From the NCBI RefSeq assembly GCF_902686445.1, contig NC_062217.1, positions 171,487,598-171,551,597 of the forward strand: 64,000 nucleotides of DNA, read 5' to 3'. Below are positions 34,320 to 46,216 of the stretch, one piece after another. Within the stretch, counting starts at the first letter, position 1. Each line of letters opens with the position of its first letter. The position numbers and the translations under genes were made by a program. The notes beneath the pieces were generated by a model, which saw only the letters and a list, made by a program, of their open reading frames with translations, did no database searches and was not told the origin of the DNA. This stretch comes from Sciurus carolinensis (Eukaryota; Chordata; Mammalia; Rodentia; Sciuridae).

Positions 34320-36300
34320 TCAAAAAGTTTCTTTTTACCTTTTGGCTAGTGTTTGTGCAGAATACCTTTTTCTCTACCCCTATTTTCAGCCTTTTGGAAC
34401 CTTTATATTTGAGATGCATCTTTTAAGCAACGTGTGGCTCTATTTTTATTTCATTCGGTCTGACAATCCTTTTAATGAGTTTATTCATTTAAATATAATG
34501 TGATTAAATACTATAGTATTTGTCAAGGTAGATTTAAAAAATTCAGAAAGAAATTCTCCAAGGAGGCACAGGACACTTCCTGGGGATTGACCCTGCTGTG
34601 AGGACAGCAGAGTGCTACCATGGGGACAGGCCTGCCATTTTGACCATGGACTTCAAAGAGGTCGGGGTCGGTAAGGACAGATACGAGGAGGGTTATGTTA
34701 GACTTTGGAAACGTGCTCCTTGGTCATGGTGATCAACAGCAGGCCAGTGTGGGTCTGGGGTTGGACCACAGCATCTGGGTAGAAGCCCCCTGTACCAGGC
34801 TGCGGTGGCCCAGGGCAAGCATGCAGCCCTGGCAGCCTTTCCTGGCAGTTCCTGTCGGGCAGCCTGCAGAAAAACCCTCCTGTACAGCCTGCCAGCTGCA
34901 CTTACTTGGTCTTGAGAGGAGGGACACAGTGACCCTGTTTTGATTTTTTTTTTATTCCACAGGTCTGTAGCTACGGCCTGGTCTTTTAAGCATCCTCGTT
35001 ATACCCCTTTCTCCTTTTCTTTGCCTTCTTCAGTACCGATCAGACTTTGCTCTTCTCTGTCCACTTTCTGCTCTCTCCATCTTTAGCAAGCCTTCCTCCG
35101 CCAGCCTCTTGGTGACTGCCTGGGAATCGTGCCTCTCCAGAGAGAGCGTCACTCGCATTGCCGCCATCCCCCTCCCTCCGTGCTGATGCTCCATGGAGCT
35201 GGAAAACGCCTCCCAACTCCATTGACTCCCTCCTCTCTTTGGTGTTGATGTTATCATGCATTTTAAATCTGCGTCTTTAGGCGCCATCAGAAGTTACTAT
35301 TTTGTGCAGTCGTCATTCGTGGGTGTTTTATATTTATGATGACTTTCCAGCTTTCAGTTCCCCGTGTCCCTCTTGGGTCACTTTCCTTCTGTCAGAAGAA
35401 CCCCCTGTGGGCTTTCCCTTAGCAGAGGTCAGCTATAGGCTTTGTATGCATGGAACCTGTTCATCTTGTCCTGTGTCCGACCGAGGGTATGTCCGCCTGG
35501 CGTTGATGTCTAGGGCGGCCGCTGTTCCTGATCTCCAGGCGCTGGCCTGTTCTCCTGGGTTTCTGTTGTTGCTGGTGAGAGGTCAGCTTGGACTCTCTGT
35601 TGGTTTCTTCATCTCCAGCTGCTGTCACCATTTGTCTCTGTGGTTTTTGCCCTCACTGTGGGACGATGGGAATGCTTTGCTTTGAATGTATCCCCTACTG
35701 GACGTTTGAACCTTTGGATCAAGGTCTTCATTGGTTTTAGGAACTTGTGGCCCCACCCGTCGTCCCGGTGGTCTGCCTGGTCTCTGCCCCTTGTCCCCTG
35801 ACCTTGGCTCTGTGACTGCTCCATCCATTTTCCCTGCACCTTTGTTTTCCAGCCCTCTTCTCAGGAGTTTCTTCCCCTGTCCTTCTGTGTGGTTATTTTT
35901 CCTGTGAATTGTCTTCCACTTCACTAATTTTGTCTCTTGCTTTGTCTACTTTTTGGCTGATGCATATGCTATGTTCTTGATTTTAGATATTATACTTTTC
36001 TTCTAGAATTCCCACTTGTCTTTTTTATTTCATCTAAATTTTTTTAGTTATAGATGTACATAATACCTTTATTTTAATCATTCATTTTTTTCATGGTGCT
36101 TTACCCAGGGCCTCACGCATGCCAGGCAAGTGCTCCTACCACTGAGCCCAGGCCCCAGCCCTCCACTGGTCTTTTTTACAGATTCACTTTTCTACTAAAA
36201 CGTCTTCCCTTCTGTTTTGCATGATTTCATCTTTTTCTTTTCTCTGTTATAAAGTATGCTAATTGCAGTGAGCTTGATGCTCTCGTTAGCTGCCTATGGG
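34320..36300 (-). repeat. L1 LINE fossil (antisense), with nested SINE
   Basis: Antisense L1 landmarks occur in order: ggtctgacaatccttttaat near 34459, catttaaatataatgtgatt near 34488, a tttccttctgtcagaagaac stretch near 35382, tctctgtggtttttgccctc near 35634, and a cttcactaattttgtctctt stretch near 35919, ending with ttctagaattcccacttgtc at 36001. L1-like text resumes on the far side of the ID SINE. The element is broken and has no usable open frame. Limits are approximate. Confidence 0.55.
36028..36162 (-). mobile_element. ID-type SINE (squirrel type), antisense, nested in L1
   Basis: On the minus strand the body begins with a ggctggggcctgggctcagt-like head, continues with a ggtaggagcacttgcctggc-like segment, and ends with the squirrel ID tail (aaataaaggtattatgtaca on the minus strand). 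A 16-bp target-site duplication with one mismatch, ccact(t/g)gtctttttta, lies at 36012-36027 and 36163-36178. It sits inside the antisense L1 fossil, so it inserted later. Confidence 0.88.
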
Positions 36301-36809
36301 TCTTCCATCACCTGTGGTTCTTTCTTTCTTTGATGTGGCCCTGTGGTCTGGTCTTTGCTGCATTGGATGACTTCCTTTGGCAGCGTGAAGCTGCAGGTGG
36401 TATGATCTTCCAGAGGCCAGTCATCCTTCCCTCTTCTGGACTGGATGTGGGCCGAGCACCCAGCTCTGTAGACTGTCCTCCGCATGGCTCTAGGGTAGCC
36501 TTGGCCAATCTCCGTCTGCATTTCGTTTGCCCAGGTTCTTTTGTGTTTTACCCTAGAGTCTGCCGTTATCTTGGGCCTCCCATGCTAGCATTTTCCAAGC
36601 TCAAGTTATTTTCTCTGAGGACTGAAAATAATTCTACTCTTTCTTGTAGAAGTTTCCTTGTGGTTTTTAGTCTCGCACCCCATGTGGCTCCTGGAAGTGG
36701 CAAACGTCCCTGGGTGGGGGAAGACTGCAGACTTGAAGCCTCACCCAGTGTTGGTGCCAGTCTGCCAAATGCTTCCCTGCCACCTGCAAGTGAAAGTTCT
36801 TGACTCCAT

Positions 36810-37370
36810 AATTTTAATTGTTTGGTACAACATTTAAGCAAACATCTATTTGGAAATTTTATTTACAAAACAGATACACAAGGTTGCAATTTCCCATTTC
36901 ACACGGAATTCTTTACAATGGAACTCATTTAAATGTGAGATCACCTCTAGGGTAATTAATTATCACTTAGTTTACAGAATTTTCCATTGTACACAAGTTT
37001 TCAGGTAGAGTATACTTTTAATTAGGCAGAAAAACTAGTCTGTATTAATAAAACATCAGAGTTGCCACGTTTTAAAATGCAAATGCGTTGCTTTTTAGTA
37101 ACATAGCAACTTGGAGTAACTACTAATAAATAATTTATAGACAAAGCTTATTTACAATTAGTAACATATATCAGCCTCCACATTACCAAGGTACAACTTC
37201 CTTATCAATTTATCGAATACACTGCTGCACTTGAAATATTTTCAGTGAACTTCGACTCAAGATGAATGAATGAAGTCATTTTGAATGAATTGTTGGGTCA
37301 TTTTTCAAATGGTTAGAAGATCATGTTAAATTTAGCCTATTAAGTATCTTCGTGATTGTGAATTATATAG
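36810..37370. other. AT-rich repeat-poor block upstream of exon, possible conserved element
   Basis: About 560 bp of AT-rich DNA without any recognised repeat lies 0.3 kb upstream of the exon at 37688 and next to a very GC-rich segment (37420-38300). Motifs such as ggtaattaattatcacttag near 36951 and ttgaatgaattgttgggtca near 37281 are of the kind seen in conserved developmental enhancers. Conservation cannot be judged from one sequence. Confidence 0.4.
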
Positions 37371-37687
37371 CATTATGGGTTCAAAGATGCCCGAGGAAAA
37401 CACCAGACTGCTGGGCAGGTCTGTGGGGTGGGGTACAGTGGGTTCTTCCTGTTCCCGCCCACCTCCTTCCCGCCTTCCCCGGCCCCCTGCCTCCCCCTCC
37501 CCTATTGTCTGTTTTTCGGGTGAATGAAATGTCCCAGGCGGGACGGGAACAGCAGCACATGCAGGCCTGCCGAGGTGGCCCGAGCTGACCTGCCTGCTGG
37601 CGGGTGGCCTCCCCTTGCGCGCAGTGGGGCTGCGGAGGTGGGGTCAGCGCCTGCGTCCGCCCCACCGTCCCATGTGCTTTGTTGCAG

Positions 37688-37796
37688 ACTGTACGAGGAC
37701 AAGGGCGAGGCCGACTTCGTGGAGTCCTTGCTGCAGCTCTTCCGCTCCATCAACGACATGATGAGCAGCACGTCCGACCAGACGGTCAGGGTGAAG
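37688..37796 (+). CDS. DOCK1: DOCK1 exon, helical scaffold (last exon in window)
   Basis: This 109-nt exon starts with A (completing CAA, glutamine) after ctttgttgcag and ends with AAG before GTAGGC. It encodes LYEDKGEADFVESLLQLFRS followed by INDMMSSTSDQTVRVK (about residues 759-794). The segment FVESLLQLFRSINDMMSS matches DOCK1 and differs clearly from DOCK2 and DOCK5, which makes this the best exon for paralog assignment. In DOCK1 the next residues should be GAALKYLPTIVNDVK; I found no exon encoding them in the remaining 26 kb. The exon and its flanks are rich in CpG. Confidence 0.96.
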
Positions 37797-39834
37797 GTAG
37801 GCGCCACCGCCCTCGGGAGGACTCGGAGGACGGGGTCCCGAACCTGAGCCGCCTGGGGGTCACGCAGGTCTGAATGTGCTAGTCCTCTAGCCGCAGCGCG
37901 GTGCTCCTTCTCCCTGGTGCGCCCCCCTCTCCTGGGCGGGAGGACCCTCTGAATGTACTCGGTGGACACGGGCAGTGGATGGCAGTGTGTGAGCTCTGAC
38001 CGGTCAGTGCAGTCTGGTTTCAGCTGGGCTCCGGGGTCCTCGCCTGCACCGCGAGGGGTTCGCCCGCCGTCCGTCTGCCTCCCTCGTCGCCTCCTGTGCC
38101 GGCCCTGCTGTCCTGTGCGACAAGGATGGCTTCCACTGTGGCAGGGCTGCAGTCCCCCAGGACCCCTGGCGGGGCGGTGCTCGGAGAGCCCAGGGAGCAG
38201 CCCCTGTCCTGGCCGCTGGGCTTGCCAGCTGGGCGACATTCAGGGGCTGACATCCCAGCAGGGCTGAGCGTCTGCAGCTGGCAGCCTACGGTGACTCCCT
38301 CAGTGAAGGAGAATCCTGGTGGTTCACGGTGGCGCCCTCCACCGAGCTGTGTGGCCGCCTCCTTTCTTCCTTGTCTCTTGTGATGTTCTTTTCATGTACG
38401 ATTTTGGAAAACATCCCCCGGCCTGTCGTCTTAGGAATGTCCTGGGCGAGTCCTTCCCAGCTTCCCGGTTTTGCCCTGCTCTCTGCAGCAGACGCTGTGT
38501 GTTCAGATCCTCTCCTGGCACTGTTACCAAGGGAACCTGCTGGACCAGCAGGAATACGGTCTCACGTCCCCTTGCCTCCCGGGCGCACTTCTCCCTGAGT
38601 CATTCATCTTTACAAGAGTTTGCTCTAAAAATTGGTGATCTGTGGAAAAAGCCATGTGGTGTGTATCTTAAAGTTTTAGGTTAGTTATTTTGGCTACTCA
38701 GTATTGCTTAAAGCTTCCTTATTGTTCCAGGGTTAAAATTAGCCATGTGCTTGGTACATTTACCACTGAGTCTAGTGCCATTTTAGCAAAACAGACACAT
38801 GCTGGGTAAGAATAGATAAAAATTACAGGAAGTTTCGTGCCCAGAAGTAATTTTAGATTGCTAAATATATTCTCACGTTATTAAATTTGATTGGGCTTGA
38901 CTTGTGTCTTCCTGCCTCCCTGGAAGTCGGGTCCTTTAGTGAGTGGAGACGGGAAGAATTTCCTTCGCTGGGAGTTTTGTCGTAAGATGCCGGGGATCGC
39001 CGACGTGCGCGTCCTGATGCAGGTCTCAGGTCTGCAGGACAGACGTGTGGGTTTTGTTGACAGGCTGCCCCCTCCCTGCTCATTTGTATCGGATTATTTC
39101 ACAATAGTTGTTCCTTCAACGTTGGAGATCAAGGGCTGCCTTTGCGGAACCCTGGTTCTGTGTCATTTTGACGCTGGGTTTTGCGGTGTTGGCGCGTGAA
39201 GACTGTTGTGAGTCCCTTTGCCTACAGAGGTGTTCTCCGGACTGTGGCGGTTCCCGGGGTCATTGTTTCCCAGAGGGTGGCCCTTTGGACTGCTTTGATT
39301 CGGGGGCCCTGCCGCCTCCCTCGTCTGTGACCTGGAGGTCGGTGTGCCCTCTCGTCTTTGTGACCTTGCTCTGGGTGACCTGAACGGGGTTTTCTGACTG
39401 TTGAGCCAGCATCCTGGAGTGACCTTCTTGGAACAGCCCACTGCTCACAGCCAAGTCACGGGTTGGGGTCAGCCCCAGGGTTCGCGCCTAGGGACGGGAG
39501 GGCACAGGCGTTTCCCACGCTCCCTTGCTGCAGGACAAACTTGGCCTCAAATGTGAGTTTGCAATATTGTCTTTTTCCTCTGACTTAGTGAAGGTCTTTA
39601 TGAGAATCATCAAATTATGTGGGAGACTGACACATGGAGGAGGCCACAGGGCGCATGGAGGGGGCCACAGGGCACGTGGACCCTGTCACCCTTACTCCTT
39701 CCACGTGGCGGCTGCCCCAGGTCACCTTTGCTTCCAGGTCCCACCCTGGGGTATCCGGGTGTTTCTGGAGACAGGATCAGCCACGTGCCCTTCACTGCCC
39801 CTCATTTAAAGCCCCCACCTCAGGGCTACAGCCA

Positions 39835-40480
39835 AACCCTTTTGGAAACACATTTTTACTGCAGTGACGTGGTGTGAATGTCCCATTCCAAGTGTGCGGC
39901 TCAGTGGCGCTCGCTGTGTTCACTGTTCTGTAACGGTGGCCCTCTGCTTCACGGTCCTCTCGTGGCCCCGCTTGAAACCCCACACCCATCAAAGACCAAG
40001 CCCGCCACATGCTGCGGCCCCGGAAGACGCCCTCTGTCTGCCTCTGCGTCTGACTGCCCTCACGCATGCGTGCGTGCGATGAGCCTGGAGCCTTGTCCCA
40101 CGGCTGGCTTGTCTCACTGAGCGCAAGGCCGTAAGCGTTGGCCCGAGTTGTGGCTTGGGTCAGTCTCCTGCTCCGTGAAGGCTGGTGGAGTTTCTCTGTG
40201 TGGACGCCTGGGCCACTTCCAGGGCGTGACCATGGCGAGCAACGCCCTGTAACCTGGGCTGCAAACCCCTCGGAGCCCCTGGCTTCCCTTCTCTGGTGCA
40301 CACCCAGCAGCAGAGTCGCTGGGTCATATGGTGATCGAGTTCAGGTTTTGGAGGCGTCACCGGGGGCTTCCAGGGTGCCCTGCAGTCTCACGCGCTCCTT
40401 CCTTGAGTTCTGTACTGCGTTCACTTCAGCAGTGGTTTCCAGAAGCTCCCCAGGGTCAGTGGATGGTGCTGCTTTTTCTG
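39835..40480 (-). repeat. L1 LINE fossil (antisense, 3' part)
   Basis: Ordered antisense landmarks: a tttggaaacacatttttact stretch and gtgcggctcagtggcgctcg near 39892, gaaaccccacacccatcaaa near 39974, ggcttgtctcactgagcgca near 40106, and cgctgggtcatatggtgatc at 40318. The last is the antisense of a well-known L1 ORF2 stretch. Heavy change towards GC hides the rest. It is dead, and its subfamily is undetermined. Confidence 0.6.
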
Positions 40481-41154
40481 CCACACTGGAAGGTCGCTCC
40501 GCTCTCGCCAGCGCCTCCTGGCCTCCTTACTTCCCTCTGCGGAAGAGAAGCCCATCCCTTCGCCCAGAGCCAGCCCCCCTGTGCCGAGGTCTTCCCCGGC
40601 CTGCTCTTCAGGGAACCGTGGGGCTCTGCTCAGCTCTTCTCTGGTGTTGGGGAACGGCCTGTTCCTTTGGTCCACATCGTGACTAGGGCTGGAACGAGGC
40701 AGGGCCTCCCTGCTCCTGTGGAGCTCCCACCTGCCTGGGCTTTCTCTGCCGGTACATAGAGCAGGGAAGAAGCTCCGATGGTGTGCCAGGAAGGTCGCGT
40801 GAGACGTGAAGGGAGGGCGAGTGTCAGTGGGACTGGGCTTCGAGTTTTCTTGGAGGAGGAGACCTGGGTGGTGGCCCTGCTGTGTGGCAACAGGTGGTCT
40901 CTTCTTGACCATTCATGGTTGCTATGCTAGATCAAGGTGTTTGGGGTCTTGCAATTAGGGTTACCACAGGCTTTGACATTTTAATTCAGCTCCACAAGTA
41001 TTTCTGCCTTCTTTCTGGAATGATCCTGGAAAGACTGTCCCATACCACGCCCAACCATACTCCATTGCTTTGTCTGGGGCTAAGAATTTCAGAATTTTTT
41101 GGTAAAAAGAAAAATTGAACATGAGCCATGATAAGAAATGGATTTTTACTTATG

Positions 41155-41470
41155 GTATATGTGTCTGTGAGTGCATGTGTGTGTTGGGTATGTGTGAGTG
41201 TGTGTCTGTGTGTATAAATGTGTGCTTACATGCGTGCCCATATGCATACATGTGGCATGTGAGTGTGAGAATGTTGTGTTTATGTGAGTCTACGTATGAG
41301 TACATGCATGGCTATGTTCTGTGTGCACAGGTGTGTATGTGACATGCCTGTTAGTCAGGACTGTGTATGTGTGCCTGGGCATGTTTATATGTGCTCACAC
41401 AGTGTGATATGAGTGTGAGTGTTGGATATGTGCTTGTGATGCATGAGCACGCATGTGTGCATGTTGTCTG
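41155..41470. repeat. TG-rich degenerate microsatellite
   Basis: About 300 bp rich in TG steps, with interspersed gtgag, gcatg and tatgtg blocks (for example tgtgtgagtgtgtgtctgtg near 41190). Register is lost in places, so it is an old expanded (TG)n array. Alternating purine-pyrimidine sequence of this kind can adopt Z-DNA. Confidence 0.8.
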
Positions 41471-42549
41471 TGTTGCTGAAAACTGTTCATGGAAAGCCCT
41501 GCCCGTACACATTCTGGCATTTTCTATTGCTGTCTCCTTTAGTCTGCTCTACACTAATGGTTTGCACTAGGAATATTGCTGGTTAACAGCACATTTTATG
41601 AATGGCTAATGGATTTCAACCCACGTTTGAGAACCCATGCCTGTTACTAGTCTTCAGGGCTCTTCCCCTGTCTCTCCTGTGCAGTTTATTATGAAAATAT
41701 TCTCATTAGTTTTCTGCACTTCTTCCATTGTCTTGTAGAGCCCCAGGCCCCTGGTGCTGAGGCATGTGGATTGGACTGGGGCGAAGATTAATTGAATTTG
41801 AGGCCCCCCAAGCTGAGGTTGGCACGCAGATGGGCGAGGGCAACTGTCCCTGGGGAGCAGCCCCCTCTTGCTTCCATTCTCACCACCTCATGGTGCCGCT
41901 TCCATCTGGCCTTCTTAGAAAGGAGCTGTGTTGGAAATAAGCTGTTTTGTAATCTCAGTAAATACAGTTGATGGGTGAGTTTTGCCCTCCGAGAGGTACA
42001 GTTTTAATTTCCTCTGACTTGAATTAGCTGTACTTGCTGACCTTACATTTTGCCCCAAATTCTTCCTTAGGTGACGTTTTTGCTGTTTTTTGCCTATTTC
42101 TAAGCCAGCCTCTGGGGTCCATGTTGCTTCTTACATATTGTAAGTTTAGAACTTTATTGTCCTCAGGAAAAATAGTGAGAAGGTACTAGGGTTGATGACA
42201 AATAACCTTGAGAGACAGCAGGATTTCCTTGTGGAGGAAATGAGACTTCTCTCGGTGACTCTGACCTGGCAGCCGGAGCTGCTCCCCCCGCCCCTCCTCC
42301 AAGGCCCACGGCTTTCCTCTTCATGTGCGGGTTGATCAAGACGAGGAGGAAGCATGGACCATGTCGCCCTTGCAGTTGCTGCTCTTCTCCTCATTTAGTG
42401 TCTTGCACGTATGTCCACATCTATGAATGAATATTCACATGTGTGTATACCGAAGTGACCCTCAGCATCCATGGGAACTGGTTCTGAGGCCCTCCCCAGA
42501 TTCCCAAACCCAAAGATGCTCATGTTCCTTATAGAAAACGGCATAGTAG

Positions 42550-42649
42550 CGCTGGGCTGTAGCTCAGTGGTAGAGCACTTGCCTGGCCTATGTGAGGCCC
42601 TGGGTTTGATTCCCAGCATGCAAAACAAACAAACAAATAAATAGAATGA
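42550..42649 (+). mobile_element. ID-type SINE, sense
   Basis: The body gctgggctgtagctcagtgg and tagagcacttgcctggccta is a typical rodent ID head. It carries a perfect A box TAGCTCAGTGG (42560-42570) and a B box GGTTTGATTCC (42603-42613, one mismatch to GGTTCGANTCC), and ends in an aaacaaacaaacaaataaat tail. Imperfect direct repeats containing atagaa and catagta flank it (about 42531-42548 and 42641-42656). The intact Pol III boxes mean it could once have been transcribed. It lacks the longer squirrel-type tail of the copy at 29491. Confidence 0.9.
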
Positions 42650-42799
42650 CATAGTATTTGCACATGACACACCCCCTCCTATATTATACTTTAATCCCTG
42701 GATTACTTATAAAGTCTAATGCAGTGTGAATGCTGTGTTAATAGTTGTTATTCTTATTCTTTAGGAAATAATGAGAAAAAATTGTTTATATTCAATGTA

Positions 42800-42825
42800 A
42801 ACATTTAAAAAAAAAAAAAACATTT
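42800..42825. repeat. Poly-A tract
   Basis: A run of about 14 adenines after catttaaa, not linked to any recognised element body. Confidence 0.6.
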
Positions 42826-45763
42826 TCTATCTGCAGTTGGTCGTATCTGCAGATGTAGAGCCCAGGATATGGGCATGTCAGTACGTACAGTGTATGTTCC
42901 TGTGAGTACACCACACACTTTTAAACTTCACTTTCTTCTGGATGTGTTCTCCCTTCATCCGTATGTTTAAGGTCACCTGTCACCCGGGGTCGAGTCATGA
43001 TTTATACAGCCAGCTTCCTATTTTGGACCTCTCGGATGGTTTCTCCTTCTCATTTTTGTGAACTGCACTTCTGTGACCCTCCTTGTCTTGACCCCTCTGT
43101 GTTTGGCAAGGTGTGTCCCGCCTGGTTTGCTGGAAGGCATCTCCGCGTGCTCTGAGGTCCTGCGAAGGTCACGCCCATGCTCTGGGACTCCCCTGAGATG
43201 GTAATTCGGTGCCGTTCTCGGGTCCCTGGTGTCCAACTCGAGTCTGGGCCATGGTTTCCGTCAGCCCTCTGGTTCTGTCCTGCTCCCCTTGGCCCCGTGC
43301 TTCCTGGGACTGAGCTGCTTTCTGCGTGTTGCGTGGTGAGGCCGGTGTCCTCTCTAAGTGCTGCTTTTGTGACCTGCGTTTCTCAGCCCAGAGCTGCCGG
43401 CCATGCTAAGGAGGGAGCTTGATCCCTGGTGACTGAATCCGGGTGAAGAGGGACTAGCCAGGGAGCTGATGGCCCACTGCAGACCAGCCAGCGGCTTGAG
43501 GTGTCAGGGACCCTTGGGCTGCAGGCTTCCTCGGCCCTGCTTCCTTCCATCTTCTTTTGAGGTAGCGGAAGGGTTGCTCTTTCAGGGAAGAGTTCAGGGT
43601 GACCGTGGACATGTCCAGGTCATCCTCAGGCCTCTGCTCTTTCACCTGGGCAAGGATCTGGTGGTTTGGATGGGGACTTCATGGGTGACATTACCCTGGC
43701 AGGAGATGGACTCATGGATTTTGGGTCAGCCAAGGCTGACAGCTCAGGAAAGTTTGCACTGGGTGGAGAGTCGCCAGTGGCCTGCCATCTGGGGAGGAGG
43801 TCCTGGAGTCCAGGAGCTGAAGGGACCAGCCAACCTGCAAGTTGTGCTAGTCTCCTGGGACCGTGGAAGTAAAACAGCTTACAACAGCAGGCTCTGGGAA
43901 TGAGAAAGTGGACGTGAAGGTGTCGGCTGGGCTGCTCCTCCTGGGCCTCCAAGGGAGGCTGCCTCTTCCTTGGCTCGCGGGTGCATCACACAGGCTCCGC
44001 CCCATTTCCCCTGGCCTTGCCATTGGTCTCTGTCTGGCATCTTTTCTCCTCTTTTGTAGGGACACCAGTCCTGTGGAATCTAGGGCCTAATCGCTCCAGT
44101 GTGACCTTCTGCTCTCTTGACTTTCCGTAAAAAGACCACATTCACAGGTTCCAGGGTGAAGACTTGCATGTGTCCTTTCAGGGGACATAGATCCCCACAC
44201 AGAAGTCAGCATGGGCGTTAATGGCACCCAGGTCTGAGGTGGCGGGCCCTGCGCGAGGTGCCTATGGTCAGTTTGACACATGGGCGCTGTAGACCTGAAA
44301 CTTGCCAGACCTCAGGGTACACACCAGTAGCCTGACGTCTTGTCAAGATGCAGATTCCAACTCTAACTCCCACGGTCCCTGGTCTCTCACCAGCTTTGGG
44401 GTGATGCTGACGTGACTGGTTTCTGGCTACTCTTGGAGTTTTAGGTGCTGGCACTGGGAACGTTCTGGCTGCTCTGAGCACCAGCAGAGGGTCTGAGCTG
44501 GTGTGGCCTGGATGGTGGACTCCACCTGGGCCTCCTGCCCTCTGTTGCCCAGTTTCTGGGCTATTTTGATTTGGCAGGTGGAGTTAGGGTCCTGTCCGTG
44601 AAGAGCAACTGCAGAAGGTCAGAAGCTTGCTGTTGGTGAAACTTCGGTTCCAGTTGCTGCCAGTTTTTCATTCTGGGCTCATTGGTCTGTGGGTGTGCAG
44701 GGGGTCCCACCATGTAGCCAGGAGGGGTCCCCTTGCCAGACCCCGTGGCCTCCTCTCCTCTTGCTGCTTCCCCAGGGAAGCCTGCCCTGGTGGGAGGAGA
44801 CCTCCTGCTTCTGGAGCTGCTGGTGGGTGCTGTGCTGTTTTCTGACCTCCCCTCAGCCCGTTTCTGCTGCTCAGGGCACGTTGCGGCAGCAGCCCAGAGT
44901 TGCCCAAGTGCGATGGCAGTGGCCGTGGAAGCCCTTCCGTCTCCCGACTCTCCTTGAGCAGCCCAGCCATTCCTGTTGGTCTTCTGTCCGTGCTGGTCTC
45001 TGCCTTGGGGAATTGCCGCCGTGACAACCTTGAGGAGTTTTGGTTTACTGCTCTTCCATCATTCAATCCCACGCACCTTTCCGTATGAATATGTAGCCGT
45101 AATTATAACTGTAATGACTCCGTGCTGACTCAGGACGCATGCCTGAATTGATGTGCATTCATTTGCTTAATGAAATGATTTTTCACTGAACTAATTTTTC
45201 TATTGTTGAATACTAGAATTTTGCTTTCAGGACTTTAAACCTGCAATGAATGATTTCATTGATCTATAGTGGGTGGCATTCACTTATTCCTTTCAATGTC
45301 ATGCCTGGTGTTCTGTGTTGATTGCCCTCTTGTGCCTGCCCGTGTAAGGGGCAGGCCTTTGGTTTCGGATGGAAGAAGTCTGCTACTTCATCACCATCCC
45401 ATCGCCCCACCCATGGAGCTCACTGGCAGTTAAACTCTCCTCTGACCACTCACTCTGCTTTGGAACCCAGAGTGACTTCTCTTGCCCAGACCGTGGCCTT
45501 TAGTGCTCTCTCCCTGGTACTCCTCCCACTTCTGGCTGCTCCATCTCTGTCTAGTCTCCTGCCAGAGTGCAGGGTGCGACCCCGCCCTTTCTTCTCCCTT
45601 TACTTTGTCAGGACTTACTGATGTTCCTGCAGGAGGAAGGAGGTCCGTGGAGGCTAGCACCTCGCAGTCCATCAGCCATTCATGTATTTAGAGAGTCATT
45701 TCCCAGGCTCACTGGACTGTGTGCCAGGCCCTGGGGTTCAGCACAGATCCTACAGTACATCCT

Positions 45764-46216
45764 CAGTGTCCGTCAGCTGTTCGTTGCTATGAACAAAATA
45801 TCTGACATAGACAACTTAGAGGACAAAGGATTTATTTTGACTGAAGGTTTCAGAGGTTTCCATCCCCAGCTGGCTGACTCCATTGCTTTGGATCTGAAGC
45901 AAGGCAGACCATCATGGTGGAAGGACGTGGCAGAGAAAAATCTGCCCATTTCTTGGTGCCTGGGAAGCAGAAAGAGATGTCCAGGGGCAAGAATCAGCCT
46001 TCTGCGCCATGCCACCAGCCACCTCCTTCCTTCAAGCAGGTCCCACGTCCCACAGCCTCCCCACCTCCCAGTGGCCCATTCAGCTGCCAGCAGATTCATC
46101 TGCCAATGAGGTTGGAGCCCTCACGATCCAGTCACTTCCTAGAGCCCTGCCCCTGAACCCCGCTACCTTGGGGCACAGCCTTCAACACAGGAGCCCTTGG
46201 AGGGCTTTCCAGATCC
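45764..46216 (-). mobile_element. MaLR-like solo LTR, antisense
   Basis: Read on the minus strand it follows the plan of a rodent MaLR LTR: a start resembling ggatctggaaagccctccaa, a middle with ccaccatgatggtctgcctt, and a 3' part with aacctctgaaaccttcagtc, an AATAAA signal and ttgtctatgtcagatatttt. No internal retroviral sequence was seen on either side, so it is a solo LTR. It is a non-coding remnant. Edges are approximate because no target-site duplication was found. Confidence 0.75.

Larger units (their letters stand above)
29824..37687 (+). other. DOCK1: DOCK1 intron, 7,864 bp
   Basis: The donor is GTGGGT and the acceptor ctttgttgcag. From about 34320 to 36300 it holds an antisense L1 fossil with a nested ID SINE. 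A pure T run lies at 34282-34299. An AT-rich, repeat-poor block lies at about 36810-37370. Segments 29830-34300 show no coding exon; parts around 31140-31850 look like eroded old repeats that I could not name. Confidence 0.8.

Noticed and set aside
37502..38239. 245-codon minus-strand open frame over a DOCK1 exon
   Set aside because: It is the antisense shadow of the CpG-rich exon at 37688-37796 and its flanks.
42560..42613. tRNA gene (A and B boxes present)
   Set aside because: The boxes belong to an ID SINE. There is no cloverleaf with a proper anticodon arm and acceptor, and the A-rich tail and target-site duplication mark it as a retroposon.
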